Positions 9,361-17,684 of a stretch of DNA of 64,000 nucleotides are shown one piece after another; position 1 is the first letter of the stretch, and every line of letters starts with the position of its first letter. A model generated the notes under the pieces. It saw only the letters and a program-made list of their open reading frames with translations. It did not search any database and had not been told where the DNA came from. Source of the DNA: an uncultured Collinsella sp. (GTDB lineage: Bacteria > Actinomycetota > Coriobacteriia > Coriobacteriales > Coriobacteriaceae); the NCBI GenBank assembly GCA_905209765.1, contig CAJLUE010000002.1:12214-76213 (forward strand), in the 5' to 3' direction. A program made the position numbers and the translations under genes.

Positions 9361-9457
9361 CATCACATTTTCGTGATGATAATTCAGTTTTTCACTTGAC
9401 CTCACATTTTTGTGAGCTATTCTATCTTTCGAAGCACCTCACATATTCGTGAGGTGC
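9361..9457. promoter_or_regulatory. repressor operators and xis-int promoter
   Basis: Three related palindromes occur: CATCAC-N6-GTGATG (9361-9378), CTCACATTTTTGTGAG (9401-9416) and GCACCTCAC-N6-GTGAGGTGC (9434-9457). The middle one fills the spacer between a TTGACC -35 (9396-9401) and a TATTCT -10 (9418-9423) for the rightward xis-int operon, so a bound repressor would block that promoter. Confidence 0.75.
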
Positions 9458-9481
9458 AAACCGACTGAAAGGAGCATTCCA

Positions 9482-9691
9482 ATGTCCAACCAATTCATGA
9501 ACGCCGAGGAGGTTGCAGGGGCCACGGGCATGAGTAAGTCTTATGCGTTCAAGCTGATCAAGACTTTGAATACAGAGCTTGCAGCTCAGGGAATCATGAC
9601 TATCCCCGGAAAGGTCCAGCGCTCGTACTTTGAGGCACGACTTCTCTCCGCCCCCTCTAGGCAGAAGGCGGCGATGAGCCATGTCGGTTAG
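9482..9691 (+). CDS. excisionase-like small DNA-binding protein
   Basis: 69 residues from an ATG with AAGGAG 7 bases upstream. MNAEEVAGATGMSKSYAFKL is a short helix-turn-helix typical of excisionases of tyrosine-integrase elements. It overlaps the integrase gene by 11 bases. It probably directs integrase toward excision and is repressed through the operators upstream. Confidence 0.75.
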   Translation: MSNQFMNAEEVAGATGMSKSYAFKLIKTLNTELAAQGIMTIPGKVQRSYFEARLLSAPSRQKAAMSHVG

Positions 9692-10745
9692 CCGGGACAA
9701 GAAGCGCGGGACCTGGACAGTCGAAGCGTGGTACCGCAACTCCATGGGTGAGCGTCACAAGAAGACGAAGCGCGGGTTCACCTCCAAGAAGAAGGCCGTC
9801 GCTTGGGAGCGCGACTTCCTCGCGTCCTGCGAGGAGCGCGTCGAGGTCACCGTCGAGACCTTCGTCAAGAACATGTACGCACGCGACGTCTATCCCCGGC
9901 TCCGCACCGGCACCAAGCTCACCAAGGATGCCATCATCGACAAGTACATCCTCCCGTTCTTCGGTAAGATGCGCCTCTGCGACGTCAAGGCCGCAGACGT
10001 TGTGCGTTGGGAGAATTGGCTCCTTGAGCAGGGCCTGTCGCAGAGCTATCTCCACACCATCTGCAACCAGTTCTCGGCCATCTTCAACCACGCCGTCCGA
10101 TTCTATCGCCTGCCCCAGAACCCCATGTTGGCGGCGGGAAAGGTCGGCTCCAAGCGCCCTGAGAAGGAAATGCTTTACTGGACCCCTGCCGAGTTCAAGC
10201 TCTTCTCCCAGGCCATCGAGGATAAGCCTCTCATCTACCTCGCTTTCCTGACGCTCTATCTATCTGGCTGCCGCGAGGGCGAGCTCCTCGCCCTTCGCCC
10301 GGAGGACATCGACTTCGAGCTCAATGTCATCCGCATCCGTCGCTCCTACGCCCGCATCAAGGGAGAGGACGTTATCGGCCCGCCCAAGACGCGAGCCTCG
10401 AAGCGCGACATTGTGATGCCGAGCCTTCTCCGCGAGGAGCTGCACGATTATCTGGCAATGCATCCTGAGATCGCTTCTACCGACCGGCTCTTCCCCGTCA
10501 CGAAGCACGCATTGTCCCATGAGATGAAGAGGGGTTGTGACCTCTCGGGTGTGAAGCGCATCCGTATCCACGACATCCGCCACTCTCATGTAAGCGCCCT
10601 CATCAACAGTGGTTACTCGCCCACGGCGATCGCCGACCGCATGGGCCACGAGACCGCCGAGGTCACGGAGATGTATGCGCATCTGTTCCCCTCGACCCAG
10701 CACGATCTTGTGGAGGCCCTCGATGGGGTGATGTCGGATGTCTAG
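9681..10745 (+). CDS. int: tyrosine recombinase (integrase)
   Basis: 354 residues. An N-terminal arm-binding domain (about 1-50, TWTVEAWYRN), a SAM-like core-binding domain (about 57-155), and the catalytic domain follow. The catalytic set is visible: R198 (SGCREGELLAL), H297 and R300 (HDIRHSH), H323 (MGHET) and Tyr332 (MYAHLF). It inserts and excises DNA by site-specific strand exchange. The likely site is the 3' end of guaA, given the duplicated end at 8591 and 38549. It is the second gene of the repressor-controlled operon. Confidence 0.95.
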   Translation: MSVSRDKKRGTWTVEAWYRNSMGERHKKTKRGFTSKKKAVAWERDFLASCEERVEVTVETFVKNMYARDVYPRLRTGTKLTKDAIIDKYILPFFGKMRLCDVKAADVVRWENWLLEQGLSQSYLHTICNQFSAIFNHAVRFYRLPQNPMLAAGKVGSKRPEKEMLYWTPAEFKLFSQAIEDKPLIYLAFLTLYLSGCREGELLALRPEDIDFELNVIRIRRSYARIKGEDVIGPPKTRASKRDIVMPSLLREELHDYLAMHPEIASTDRLFPVTKHALSHEMKRGCDLSGVKRIRIHDIRHSHVSALINSGYSPTAIADRMGHETAEVTEMYAHLFPSTQHDLVEALDGVMSDV

Positions 10746-11187
10746 GCCGATTTTGGACGCCAAGGGGCGCCGTCGCTGCAAGACCATCGCCTTTCGCATG
10801 TCGCCCGCAGAGGCAGACCAGCTCGACCTCCGCGTCGCCCTGAGCGGCCTATCGAAGCAGGACTTCATCGCGAAAAGCCTGTTGGAAGGCACTTTTACCG
10901 TGGTCGCGACCACCCGTATGCGCAAGGCGGTCAAGGAGCGCGTGGGGCCTGTCGTAGCGGAACTCCGACGTATCCGGCGCGCAGGAGATATGGACGACGA
11001 GCTCGTCGAGTCGCTTGAGACGCTCTCCGCCTTCGCCGGGTCGTTCGTACCCGAGCGCTCCCCCGTGGAACTTGAAGACGCGCTTATCGCAAACCTCGGG
11101 ATGGACGACGGCCTCCCCTACCAAAGCTCGACCGTCGCCCAAAAACATGAGCCCACACGTAAGGAGGACCCTGTCGATGAATCTTAG
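10738..11187 (+). CDS. MobC-like relaxosome accessory protein
   Basis: 149 residues, overlapping the integrase gene by 8 bases. The N-terminus (CKTIAFRMSPAEADQLDLRV, then ALSGLSKQDFIAKSLLEG) is a ribbon-helix-helix DNA-binding fold as in MobC proteins, which bind oriT and assist the relaxase. The rest is helical and acidic. It belongs to the rightward mobilization operon that ends with the relaxase and coupling protein. Confidence 0.65.
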   Translation: MSRPILDAKGRRRCKTIAFRMSPAEADQLDLRVALSGLSKQDFIAKSLLEGTFTVVATTRMRKAVKERVGPVVAELRRIRRAGDMDDELVESLETLSAFAGSFVPERSPVELEDALIANLGMDDGLPYQSSTVAQKHEPTRKEDPVDES

Positions 11188-11377
11188 CATGATGAATTCC
11201 GCCCGACGCCGCGCCGTCTTGCGCGACTACGGCCTCGACCACCCCCTGTCGGAGGAAGAGCTGGTCGAGCGTCTGGTCGACGTGGAGCTTCGCCTCAGCC
11301 GGCTCGAAGCGCTTGTCTCCGGCAAGAACAACCCCGTCAATGGCCCTCGACGCCCCCAGTCTCGTGGGGTGGCCTGA
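11177..11377 (+). CDS. small coiled-coil protein, unknown
   Basis: 66 residues from an ATG with AAGGAGG 9 bases upstream, overlapping the previous gene by 11 bases. Residues about 23-50 (LSEEELVERLVDVELRLSRL) form a short amphipathic helix. Its stop overlaps the ATG of the VapE-type gene (TGATG), so translation is probably coupled. No family recognised. Confidence 0.55.
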   Translation: MNLSMMNSARRRAVLRDYGLDHPLSEEELVERLVDVELRLSRLEALVSGKNNPVNGPRRPQSRGVA

Positions 11378-12606
11378 TGGGTACGCAGAAGCACGACGAC
11401 GTCCCCGAGCCGCAGCCCCCGGAACGCCGCTCCCCGCCGACGGTCAACGAGATCGTCGAAGAGCTCAAGTCCCTCCCCTTGAACGTCGGCTACAACCGAC
11501 TCGCGAACGAGCTCTTCAAGACCGGGCCCCTCCCCTGGGACGCGGATGCGAGGGAACGCCGGTGGCGCGACAGCGACGACGCGCGGCTCTTCGCCCTCCT
11601 CCAACAGACCATCTCCCTCCAGAAGGAGAAGTTCATGCTGCTCGCGCTGACCATCGTCGGCGAGGACAACGCCTATGACCCGCTCGTTGCCATGCTCGAT
11701 GCCCTCACCTGGGACGGCATCCCGCGCGTAGGGACGCTCCTCAATGTCTACCTTGGCGCGGAGAGGAACGCATACGTCTCGGAGGTCGAGCGCATCTTGT
11801 TCTGCGAGGGCATCGCCCGCGTCTACAGCCCGGGCTGCAAGGCCGATTACATGCCCATCCTGTGCGGTGCCGGAGGCATCGGCAAGTCCTCCTTCGCGAG
11901 GGGCCTCGCCATGCGCGACGAGTATTTCAGCGACTCCGTGATCAACCTCGGCGACGTCAAGCTCACGGGCGAGCAGAACCGGGGCAAGTGGATCATTGAG
12001 ATTCCCGAGCTCAACGGCATGTCCGAGCGCTCTATCGAGAGCGTGAAGGCTGGGGTCACCCGTCAGGTCGATGAATTCCGAGGGGCCTATTGCCGCAGGA
12101 CGGAGGCGTTTCCCCGGCGCGTAGTCTTCGTCGGTACCACGAACGAGGCCGACTTCATCCGCGAGCGGACGAGTGGCGCAAGGCGCTTCCTCCCGGTGCT
12201 CTGCGGCATCGAGCGCACGGAGAGCTCCGTCTTCGACGAGAGCTTTCCCGCCGCCGTCCACCAGGCATGGGCAGAGGCCCGCACGTGGATGAAGACGGGT
12301 GATCCCCGCTTCTCAACCGTCCTAACGCCTGAGATGGAGACAGAGGCGGCCGCACAGCGCGGACGCTTTGTCGAGGAGGACCCCTGCGTGCAGAAGGTCC
12401 TCGCGTATCTCCCCGGCAACACCGACCGTCCCATGTGCACGTTCGAGATCCTCGACAAGGCCCTCCATCTCGAAAAGACCAAGGCCAACTGCAAGATGGT
12501 CAGCCGCATCCTGTCATCGCAGTGCCCTGGATGGGTCCCGGGCAACAAGCGCCTCTGTCCCCCGTACGGCAAGCAGCGCTGCTGGGTGTACCGGGAGACG
12601 GATTAG
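11377..12606 (+). CDS. VapE/D5-type P-loop ATPase of mobile element
   Basis: 409 residues. GAGGIGKS at 164-171 is the Walker A loop; KWIIEIPELNGM serves as Walker B, with sensor-type residues after it (VVFVGTTNEADFIRERTSGARRFLPV). This matches the virulence-associated E family, SF3-helicase-like proteins of phages, satellites and islands, where they act in replication next to a primase. No primase domain is seen before residue 100, so this is the helicase part only. It likely helps the excised element replicate. Confidence 0.85.
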   Translation: MGTQKHDDVPEPQPPERRSPPTVNEIVEELKSLPLNVGYNRLANELFKTGPLPWDADARERRWRDSDDARLFALLQQTISLQKEKFMLLALTIVGEDNAYDPLVAMLDALTWDGIPRVGTLLNVYLGAERNAYVSEVERILFCEGIARVYSPGCKADYMPILCGAGGIGKSSFARGLAMRDEYFSDSVINLGDVKLTGEQNRGKWIIEIPELNGMSERSIESVKAGVTRQVDEFRGAYCRRTEAFPRRVVFVGTTNEADFIRERTSGARRFLPVLCGIERTESSVFDESFPAAVHQAWAEARTWMKTGDPRFSTVLTPEMETEAAAQRGRFVEEDPCVQKVLAYLPGNTDRPMCTFEILDKALHLEKTKANCKMVSRILSSQCPGWVPGNKRLCPPYGKQRCWVYRETD

Positions 12607-12609
12607 GGC

Positions 12610-12736
12610 CGATGGAGGTGCCGCAGCATTCCGTTGCGGCACCTCCATCGCCGCCCCTCACCTGCAAAGTCTCTCGATGGTGCCAAAGGTGCCATTGGCC
12701 CAGAAACTCTTTCCTGTTCTTTGGCACCTTCGGCAC
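12610..12736. repeat. inverted repeats after the VapE gene
   Basis: A perfect 16 bp stem lies at 12610-12625 and 12635-12650 (GATGGAGGTGCCGCA and its complement) with a 9-base loop and no T-run. It is followed by GGTGCCAAAGGTGCC (about 12678-12692) and its near complement GGCACCTTCGGCACC (12722-12736). Repeated GGTGCC units beside a replication ATPase could be an origin or a regulatory structure. Confidence 0.5.
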
Positions 12737-12826
12737 CGCAACGTTTCGCCGCAGCTAGAAGCGTTACCAACGAAGAAGCTCAAATGAATCGCCGGTACCC
12801 ATACGGCACCGGCAGAGAGGAAAACC

Positions 12827-13315
12827 ATGATGGAACTTGTCAAGAAAATCAAATCGCATCTCGACGACCTCCTCGGGACCGTCCCCAAGCACAAGGACGA
12901 CGCCGTCGGCTCCGTGCTCACCCATCTGCTGGAGTCCGACCCCGACCTGGGCTTCGCGCGCGCGGCGCGCCCTGTCGAACACCCGGGCTTCACGCGCATC
13001 GTCCGTGCCGGAATCGCCTACTACGCGAAGCCGGATTTCAAGATTCTGAACCCGTTCAAGGAAGGCGGGAACGGCGTCTACTTCGTCAAGGGCTGCAACG
13101 ACGACCCGACCGGCATCTTCTTCACCGATGCCTACCGCGTCAACGATGCGGAATACGGCGACGCCATCGAGGCCTACCTCTTCGCCTACGGCATCCCCCG
13201 CGATGACCTCGCCATGGTGCCCGTCACCTTCTGGCCCAGGACCTACGAGCGCACGCCCGAGAACATCGCCGCCCTCCGCGCCGTCGGTGCGCCCCTCCCG
13301 AACGAGGGACTCTAA
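12827..13315 (+). CDS. hypothetical protein in mobilization operon
   Basis: 162 residues from an ATG with AGAGGA upstream. A helical N-terminus is followed by a mixed region (PDFKILNPFKEGGNGVYFVKGC and ITFTDAYR-like segments). I recognise no domain. It begins the second block of the operon and is followed two bases later by the ribbon-helix-helix gene. Confidence 0.6.
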   Translation: MMELVKKIKSHLDDLLGTVPKHKDDAVGSVLTHLLESDPDLGFARAARPVEHPGFTRIVRAGIAYYAKPDFKILNPFKEGGNGVYFVKGCNDDPTGIFFTDAYRVNDAEYGDAIEAYLFAYGIPRDDLAMVPVTFWPRTYERTPENIAALRAVGAPLPNEGL

Positions 13316-13316
13316 A

Positions 13317-13781
13317 ATGGCCGTCGGAAAAGACGGGTCGAAGGTCATGAGCCTCCGGCTCCCTGACAAGGCATATCGCCGCCTCCACGCCTACGGGGTT
13401 TCCAAGGATCTTAGCGACAGCGCAGCCGCCCGCGAGCTCATCGCCGCCGGGCTCGCCTCCGACGGCCTGGCGCTCTACTCCACTGAGCTCGGAACCTATC
13501 TGCGCGGCGTCATGCAGCCGCTACTCGAGCAGCTCGACCACACGCTCGACGAACGTAACGCCGAGCAGGAGGACCGCATCGCGCGCGTCGTGCACCGTGC
13601 TACGCGCGCCTCTATCGTCGCGGCAATCGCGGCAGTCGAGGTCGAAAAGGGCACGTTCGAGGGCCTGGATGGCGTGAGCGCCTCGGACATCTACGCCGCT
13701 TACGACAAGCAAGCCGGCCTCATGCAGCGCGGCATGACGCTCTCGGAGGCGAGGGGGCGCCTTTCTGATGGCAAGTCGTAG
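13317..13781 (+). CDS. ribbon-helix-helix protein, MobC-like
   Basis: 154 residues from an ATG with GAGGGA 7 bases upstream, one base after the previous stop. The N-terminus (KVMSLRLPDKAYRRLHAYGV, then LSDSAAARELIAAGL) is a ribbon-helix-helix fold and the remainder is helical. It overlaps the relaxase gene by 14 bases, so it is the likely oriT-binding partner of that relaxase. Confidence 0.65.
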   Translation: MAVGKDGSKVMSLRLPDKAYRRLHAYGVSKDLSDSAAARELIAAGLASDGLALYSTELGTYLRGVMQPLLEQLDHTLDERNAEQEDRIARVVHRATRASIVAAIAAVEVEKGTFEGLDGVSASDIYAAYDKQAGLMQRGMTLSEARGRLSDGKS

Positions 13782-15126
13782 CAGCCTCGTCGTGAACGCC
13801 CGCGTGCACCTCCCCGGGTCGCGCGGGCGTTCCGCCGTCATCACCAACAACATCGAATACGTCGCCACGCGCGAGGGAGCCGACAAGTCAGCCACCGTCG
13901 ACGACCTCAGGCGCTCCGAGCTCGCTGAGAAGATGGGGCTCGTCGGCTACTACGCCGAGAGGCCCGGATCGACCGCGCTCTTCGACCAGAACGGGGCCGT
14001 CCCGCTCCGCACGGCCCGCAGGGAGCTCGAAAAGGCTGACGGCGCGATTGCTACCGTTGTGCTCAGCGTCCGTAGGGACGAGGCATGTGAGCTCGACCTC
14101 GCGTGCAAGGAGGACTGGCAGCGCTTCTGCCGCCGAAACCTCGCGCCGGCGCTTGCCGAGGCAATGGGCATCCCCGAGTCCAGCGTCCGTTGGGTAGCCG
14201 CCGAGCACGAAAACCACCCGAATTCCAAGCACGCGCACGTTATTGCGTGGTCGTCCGATGGCTCGTTCGATTCACTCATGGCCCGCAACAGGCTCGACCG
14301 GGCTAGAAACGCGCTCACCGACGCGGCCCTGGCCCCGGCGCTCGCGGCCGAGTATGAGGCCCGCGACCTCGCGAGGTCGCGGGCGGTCGACGCCGTCCGC
14401 CAAATCCCCGCCGACGAGATTGGCGTCACGCTGCCTGCGGACGGCCGAATCTCCTACGCGCACCTCCGCCGCTGGCACCCAGATGTCGCCAAGGCCGTCG
14501 ATGTCGCAATCGCGGAAGCAGGGTCGAGGCATCCTGAAATCAAAGGGGCGAGCGCCGCTTACAGCAAGTCCGTGGAGCGTTGCGCCGGCCTCAAAGGCCT
14601 CGAAAGCGTTGCGCGGGACCGCTACGTGAACGACGGCATGCAGGAGCTACACGCGCGCCAGGGCAACGCCCTGCTGAGGATCATTGCACCCGACCGGACA
14701 ACGGACCCCGAAAGGGAACTGATGAGGTCCGCAAGGCCGGACGGCGGGCCTGCAACGGAGCGCAAGCGCATGAAACTGCTCGTCGGCGAGGTCCGCGCCT
14801 GCGTCACCGGTGAAGATCTGGAGGGGGCGCGAGAAGCCGTCCGCGAGCTCAGGCCTATCCCGGAGAGGTGCCTCCGGTCATGTCCGTCCTACGCGCTTTC
14901 TATGGCAAAAGCCCCGGTTGCCGTGAGCAGAGCCCTTACCAAAGCGCTCGCATTCGCAACGGAGAACCCCAGAAACAAGAAGGATCTGTCAGATGAGGTC
15001 GGTCAGAAAGCCGAGCGCGCGCTCGCAAGGGCGCTCGCAGCCGCTGTATCGGCCGCGATCAGGGGCGATGCGGCGGGCATCGTGCTGGAACCGGCGAAAA
15101 CGATAGTGAAGGGAATGATTCTATGA
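13768..15126 (+). CDS. relaxase of mobilization module 1 (MobP-type)
   Basis: 452 residues. A metal-binding motif is visible as AAEHENHPNSKHAHVIAW (about residues 144-161), giving the histidine cluster of relaxase motif III. The early YVATREG near residue 30 resembles MobP3-type relaxases of Gram-positive mobile elements. It would nick oriT and stay covalently bound to the strand to be transferred. Its stop overlaps the coupling-protein start by 4 bases. Confidence 0.8.
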   Translation: MASRSSLVVNARVHLPGSRGRSAVITNNIEYVATREGADKSATVDDLRRSELAEKMGLVGYYAERPGSTALFDQNGAVPLRTARRELEKADGAIATVVLSVRRDEACELDLACKEDWQRFCRRNLAPALAEAMGIPESSVRWVAAEHENHPNSKHAHVIAWSSDGSFDSLMARNRLDRARNALTDAALAPALAAEYEARDLARSRAVDAVRQIPADEIGVTLPADGRISYAHLRRWHPDVAKAVDVAIAEAGSRHPEIKGASAAYSKSVERCAGLKGLESVARDRYVNDGMQELHARQGNALLRIIAPDRTTDPERELMRSARPDGGPATERKRMKLLVGEVRACVTGEDLEGAREAVRELRPIPERCLRSCPSYALSMAKAPVAVSRALTKALAFATENPRNKKDLSDEVGQKAERALARALAAAVSAAIRGDAAGIVLEPAKTIVKGMIL

Positions 15127-17063
15127 GCAAGCAGAAGAGCTTCAACATCGACGAGGCCGCGCACCTCAAGCGCTGCGTCGCCTCCGGCGCGATCATCGGA
15201 GCCATGATCGCGCTCGTGCTGCTGCCCGCGATATGGTATTGGTTGAGAGTGTGGATCGTCGGCACGGCAGTGACGCTCGCCAGCTTCGGCACCGCCATGG
15301 CGCCCGAGCTGCCCGGGACCATGTTCCAAAACCCGCTCGAAGTCCTGCCGGAGCTGATCCAGGACGATGCTTTCCTCGTGGGATGCGCGGCAACCCTCAC
15401 TGTCTCAATGGCTGCCGGCATCTGGAACCATCTCGATTGGTCCCGTTGGCTCCACGACGGGACCTGGGTCGGCGGACGCCGCGCGCCCGGCGCGCCCATC
15501 CACGGCGACGCGAGGCTCATCTCGGCACACGGCGAACTTAAGCGCCGGAGCGAATCGTGGCAGGAAGGCGGCAGGCCCTCGGGCGGTACGTTGGTCGTGG
15601 GCGAGATCGGGAGGAGCGTCAGGCTCATCGACTCGGTCCACGCCTGCATCCTCGCCGAAAGCGGAGAGGGCAAGAGCAGGCGCGTCGCCATTTTGTCAGC
15701 CTTGGCAAACTTCGAGCAAGGCCGCTCCCTCATCATCAACGACATCAAGGGCGAGCTCAGGGCCTTCCTTGAGCCTGTGTTCGAGAAGACGGGCACTCAT
15801 CGCATCGTCGACGTGATGTTCGACGCGCCCGTATCCTCGGTTCGGTTCGATCCGCTCGAGAGGGCAAAGGAGGCCTTTAGGGCGGAGGGGGCCGGCGGCT
15901 GCGCACGGGAGCTGCGCGAGCTCGCGCGCTGCGTCGTGCCCGCGCCGTCGAAAGGCCAGCCGTTCTTCTACGACGGCGCTCGGAACCTCTTCGTCGGCAT
16001 CTCCCTCGCCCTCATCGAGGACGCGTCCATCCCGGAAGACGAGAAGACTGTCATGTCCGTCGCTGCCACAATCTCGCCGTCAGGCGACCAGGGCCCGCTT
16101 GACCGCATCGCCGCCCTGGCGGCATCTCTGTCCGCAGGAGACCCCGCCCTCCCCTTCCTCGGCGGACTCAACGGTGAGCACGGAGGCGGGCCTGGCATCG
16201 TCTCGACTCTGAGCAACTGCCTCACCGAGTACGTCGACGGCAACGTTGCCCGGATGCTTCACGACGACGAGTGCGGCCTCGGGGACATCGGCGAGGAGCC
16301 CACGGCGGTCTTCATCTCATCGTCCTCGGCAACGGGCAACTACAAGAGACTCGTCCAGACGTTCGTTTCCCAAGCGCTCTCGGCGCTGCGTTCCTGCGCC
16401 GCAGGCCATGCCGGGCGCTGCCCCGTCGAAACCATCCTCCTCCTCGATGAGGCGGCGTCCCTCGGCCGCAACGAGAGGATTGTCCAGGACCTGGGAGAGA
16501 TGCGCTCAGAAGGCGTCCATGTTCTCTGGTTCTGTCAGTCGCTCCTCCAGCTCCAGTCCGTCTCCGGCTACAGCCGAGAAGAAGCCGAGACGATACTCGA
16601 CCTCCTCAAGGACAAGGTCGTTCTCTCCTGCTCCAACCTCGACACCGCGCGCAAGCTCTCGGAGTCGATGGGCTCCTACACGGCGGTCGCTCAGTCCACG
16701 AGCAGAACGAGGGGAACGAATACCGGCTCGACGGGCATGAGCGAGGGGCTCGTCCGCAGGCCGCTCATCACGCCCGACGAGCTCCAGCGTTGGACTGGCC
16801 GCGAGACGGGAGCCCTCGTGATCCACGACGGCGTACCTATGGCCTTCCCCAGCAGGGACGTCACCGAGACCTTCGTCGGGCCCATGCTCGGGATGACGTC
16901 CCCCGAAGCCGAACGGGCACTTATGGAGCAATCGACCGCTCGCCGCGAGATCAGGAACGAGACGGTACCGAAGATTTGGCAGGGCCCGACCGACCCCGGC
17001 GACGCGGCGATAGCACCAACGAAGCCGAAAACGGTGGCAGGATACGTTCCCGAGGGCTTCTAG
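15123..17063 (+). CDS. VirD4/TraG-type coupling protein 1
   Basis: 646 residues. Membrane segments lie at about 20-42 and 84-100; the Walker A loop AESGEGKS is at 178-185 and Walker B (ILLLDEAASLG) near 435. This is the hexameric ATPase that delivers the relaxase-DNA complex to a type IV secretion channel. No VirB4-like ATPase or channel genes follow, so transfer would rely on a helper. A strong terminator at 17111-17148 closes the operon. Confidence 0.9.
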   Translation: MSKQKSFNIDEAAHLKRCVASGAIIGAMIALVLLPAIWYWLRVWIVGTAVTLASFGTAMAPELPGTMFQNPLEVLPELIQDDAFLVGCAATLTVSMAAGIWNHLDWSRWLHDGTWVGGRRAPGAPIHGDARLISAHGELKRRSESWQEGGRPSGGTLVVGEIGRSVRLIDSVHACILAESGEGKSRRVAILSALANFEQGRSLIINDIKGELRAFLEPVFEKTGTHRIVDVMFDAPVSSVRFDPLERAKEAFRAEGAGGCARELRELARCVVPAPSKGQPFFYDGARNLFVGISLALIEDASIPEDEKTVMSVAATISPSGDQGPLDRIAALAASLSAGDPALPFLGGLNGEHGGGPGIVSTLSNCLTEYVDGNVARMLHDDECGLGDIGEEPTAVFISSSSATGNYKRLVQTFVSQALSALRSCAAGHAGRCPVETILLLDEAASLGRNERIVQDLGEMRSEGVHVLWFCQSLLQLQSVSGYSREEAETILDLLKDKVVLSCSNLDTARKLSESMGSYTAVAQSTSRTRGTNTGSTGMSEGLVRRPLITPDELQRWTGRETGALVIHDGVPMAFPSRDVTETFVGPMLGMTSPEAERALMEQSTARREIRNETVPKIWQGPTDPGDAAIAPTKPKTVAGYVPEGF

Positions 17064-17110
17064 CCGCGTAATCGCCCATATCCAGCGGAAACGCCTCGAT
17101 CAACTACGCG

Positions 17111-17148
17111 CCCGCACCCGCGTACTACACGCGGGTGCGGGTGTTTTT
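17111..17148 (+). terminator. strong terminator after mobilization operon 1
   Basis: A 13 bp perfect stem CCCGCACCCGCGT/ACGCGGGTGCGGG with a 5-base loop is followed by TGTTTTT. Confidence 0.9.
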
Positions 17149-17162
17149 CGTTTTAGGTGCAG

Positions 17163-17268
17163 GCATCTACCTGCGCTTTCGAACTCGGCGCGCCGAGTTG
17201 CGCCGTTTGCCTCCGGCGAAACGTAGTGGAGCCTTATCCTGCACCGCCGCTTCGTGGCGGAAAACCGA
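17163..17268. repeat. hairpin cluster, possible oriT of module 1
   Basis: Short stems lie close together: GCAGG/CCTGC, the perfect 18 bp palindrome AACTCGGCGCGCCGAGTT (17182-17199), GCCG/CGGC and CCGC/GCGG. It lies between the coupling-protein terminator and the regulator gene, in DNA with no gene. An origin of transfer is possible but unproven. Confidence 0.3.
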
Positions 17269-17335
17269 ATCCAAAGTGACGCGTAGCATTCGAACCACAG
17301 CGCCGAAAAAATGACGTCAGAAGCCGGCAGCCGAA

Positions 17336-17572
17336 CTATCCATCGAACAGGTCTGAATCGAAAAACTCTCTCAGGGAAACGCCGAGCCCGCCTGCGATGC
17401 GCTCGATATTCTCGATTGAGACGTTGCGCTTGCCGGTCTCGACTTCGGCGAAGTAGGTGCGCGACATCTCGATGGAGTACGCGAAGGCCTCCTGGCTCAG
17501 GCCGAGCCCGGCCCTTAGCTCCTTGATGCGGAGTCCCACGCGCATCTTGGGGTCCAGCTGAGTCATCGACAC
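17336..17572 (-). CDS. XRE-family regulator
   Basis: 78 residues, almost all one HTH_3 domain (LRIKELRAGLGLSQEAFAYS, then IEMSRTYFAEVETGKRNVSI). It is divergent from the surface-protein gene. The paired CTATATAAGT repeats between them (17607-17632) are its likely operator, controlling itself and the surface protein. Confidence 0.8.
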   Translation of the reverse strand: MSMTQLDPKMRVGLRIKELRAGLGLSQEAFAYSIEMSRTYFAEVETGKRNVSIENIERIAGGLGVSLREFFDSDLFDG

Positions 17573-17606
17573 CTCCCGTCCTTCGGTGTCAATGATTCAA
17601 GCCAAC

Positions 17607-17635
17607 CCTATATAAGTCACACCTATATAAGTGAC
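17607..17635. promoter_or_regulatory. paired operator repeats
   Basis: CCTATATAAGT occurs at 17607-17617 and 17622-17632, a 15-base period, between divergent genes. The A/T-rich sequence also supplies possible -10 elements. Confidence 0.55.
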
Positions 17636-17684
17636 AATTTGAAATACAATGCAAATATTGAAGTATCGCAATCAGGAAGGAGCC

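Noticed and set aside
17649..17684. Upstream ATG for the surface protein
   Set aside because: Lacks a ribosome site; GGAAGGAG precedes the ATG at 17685.
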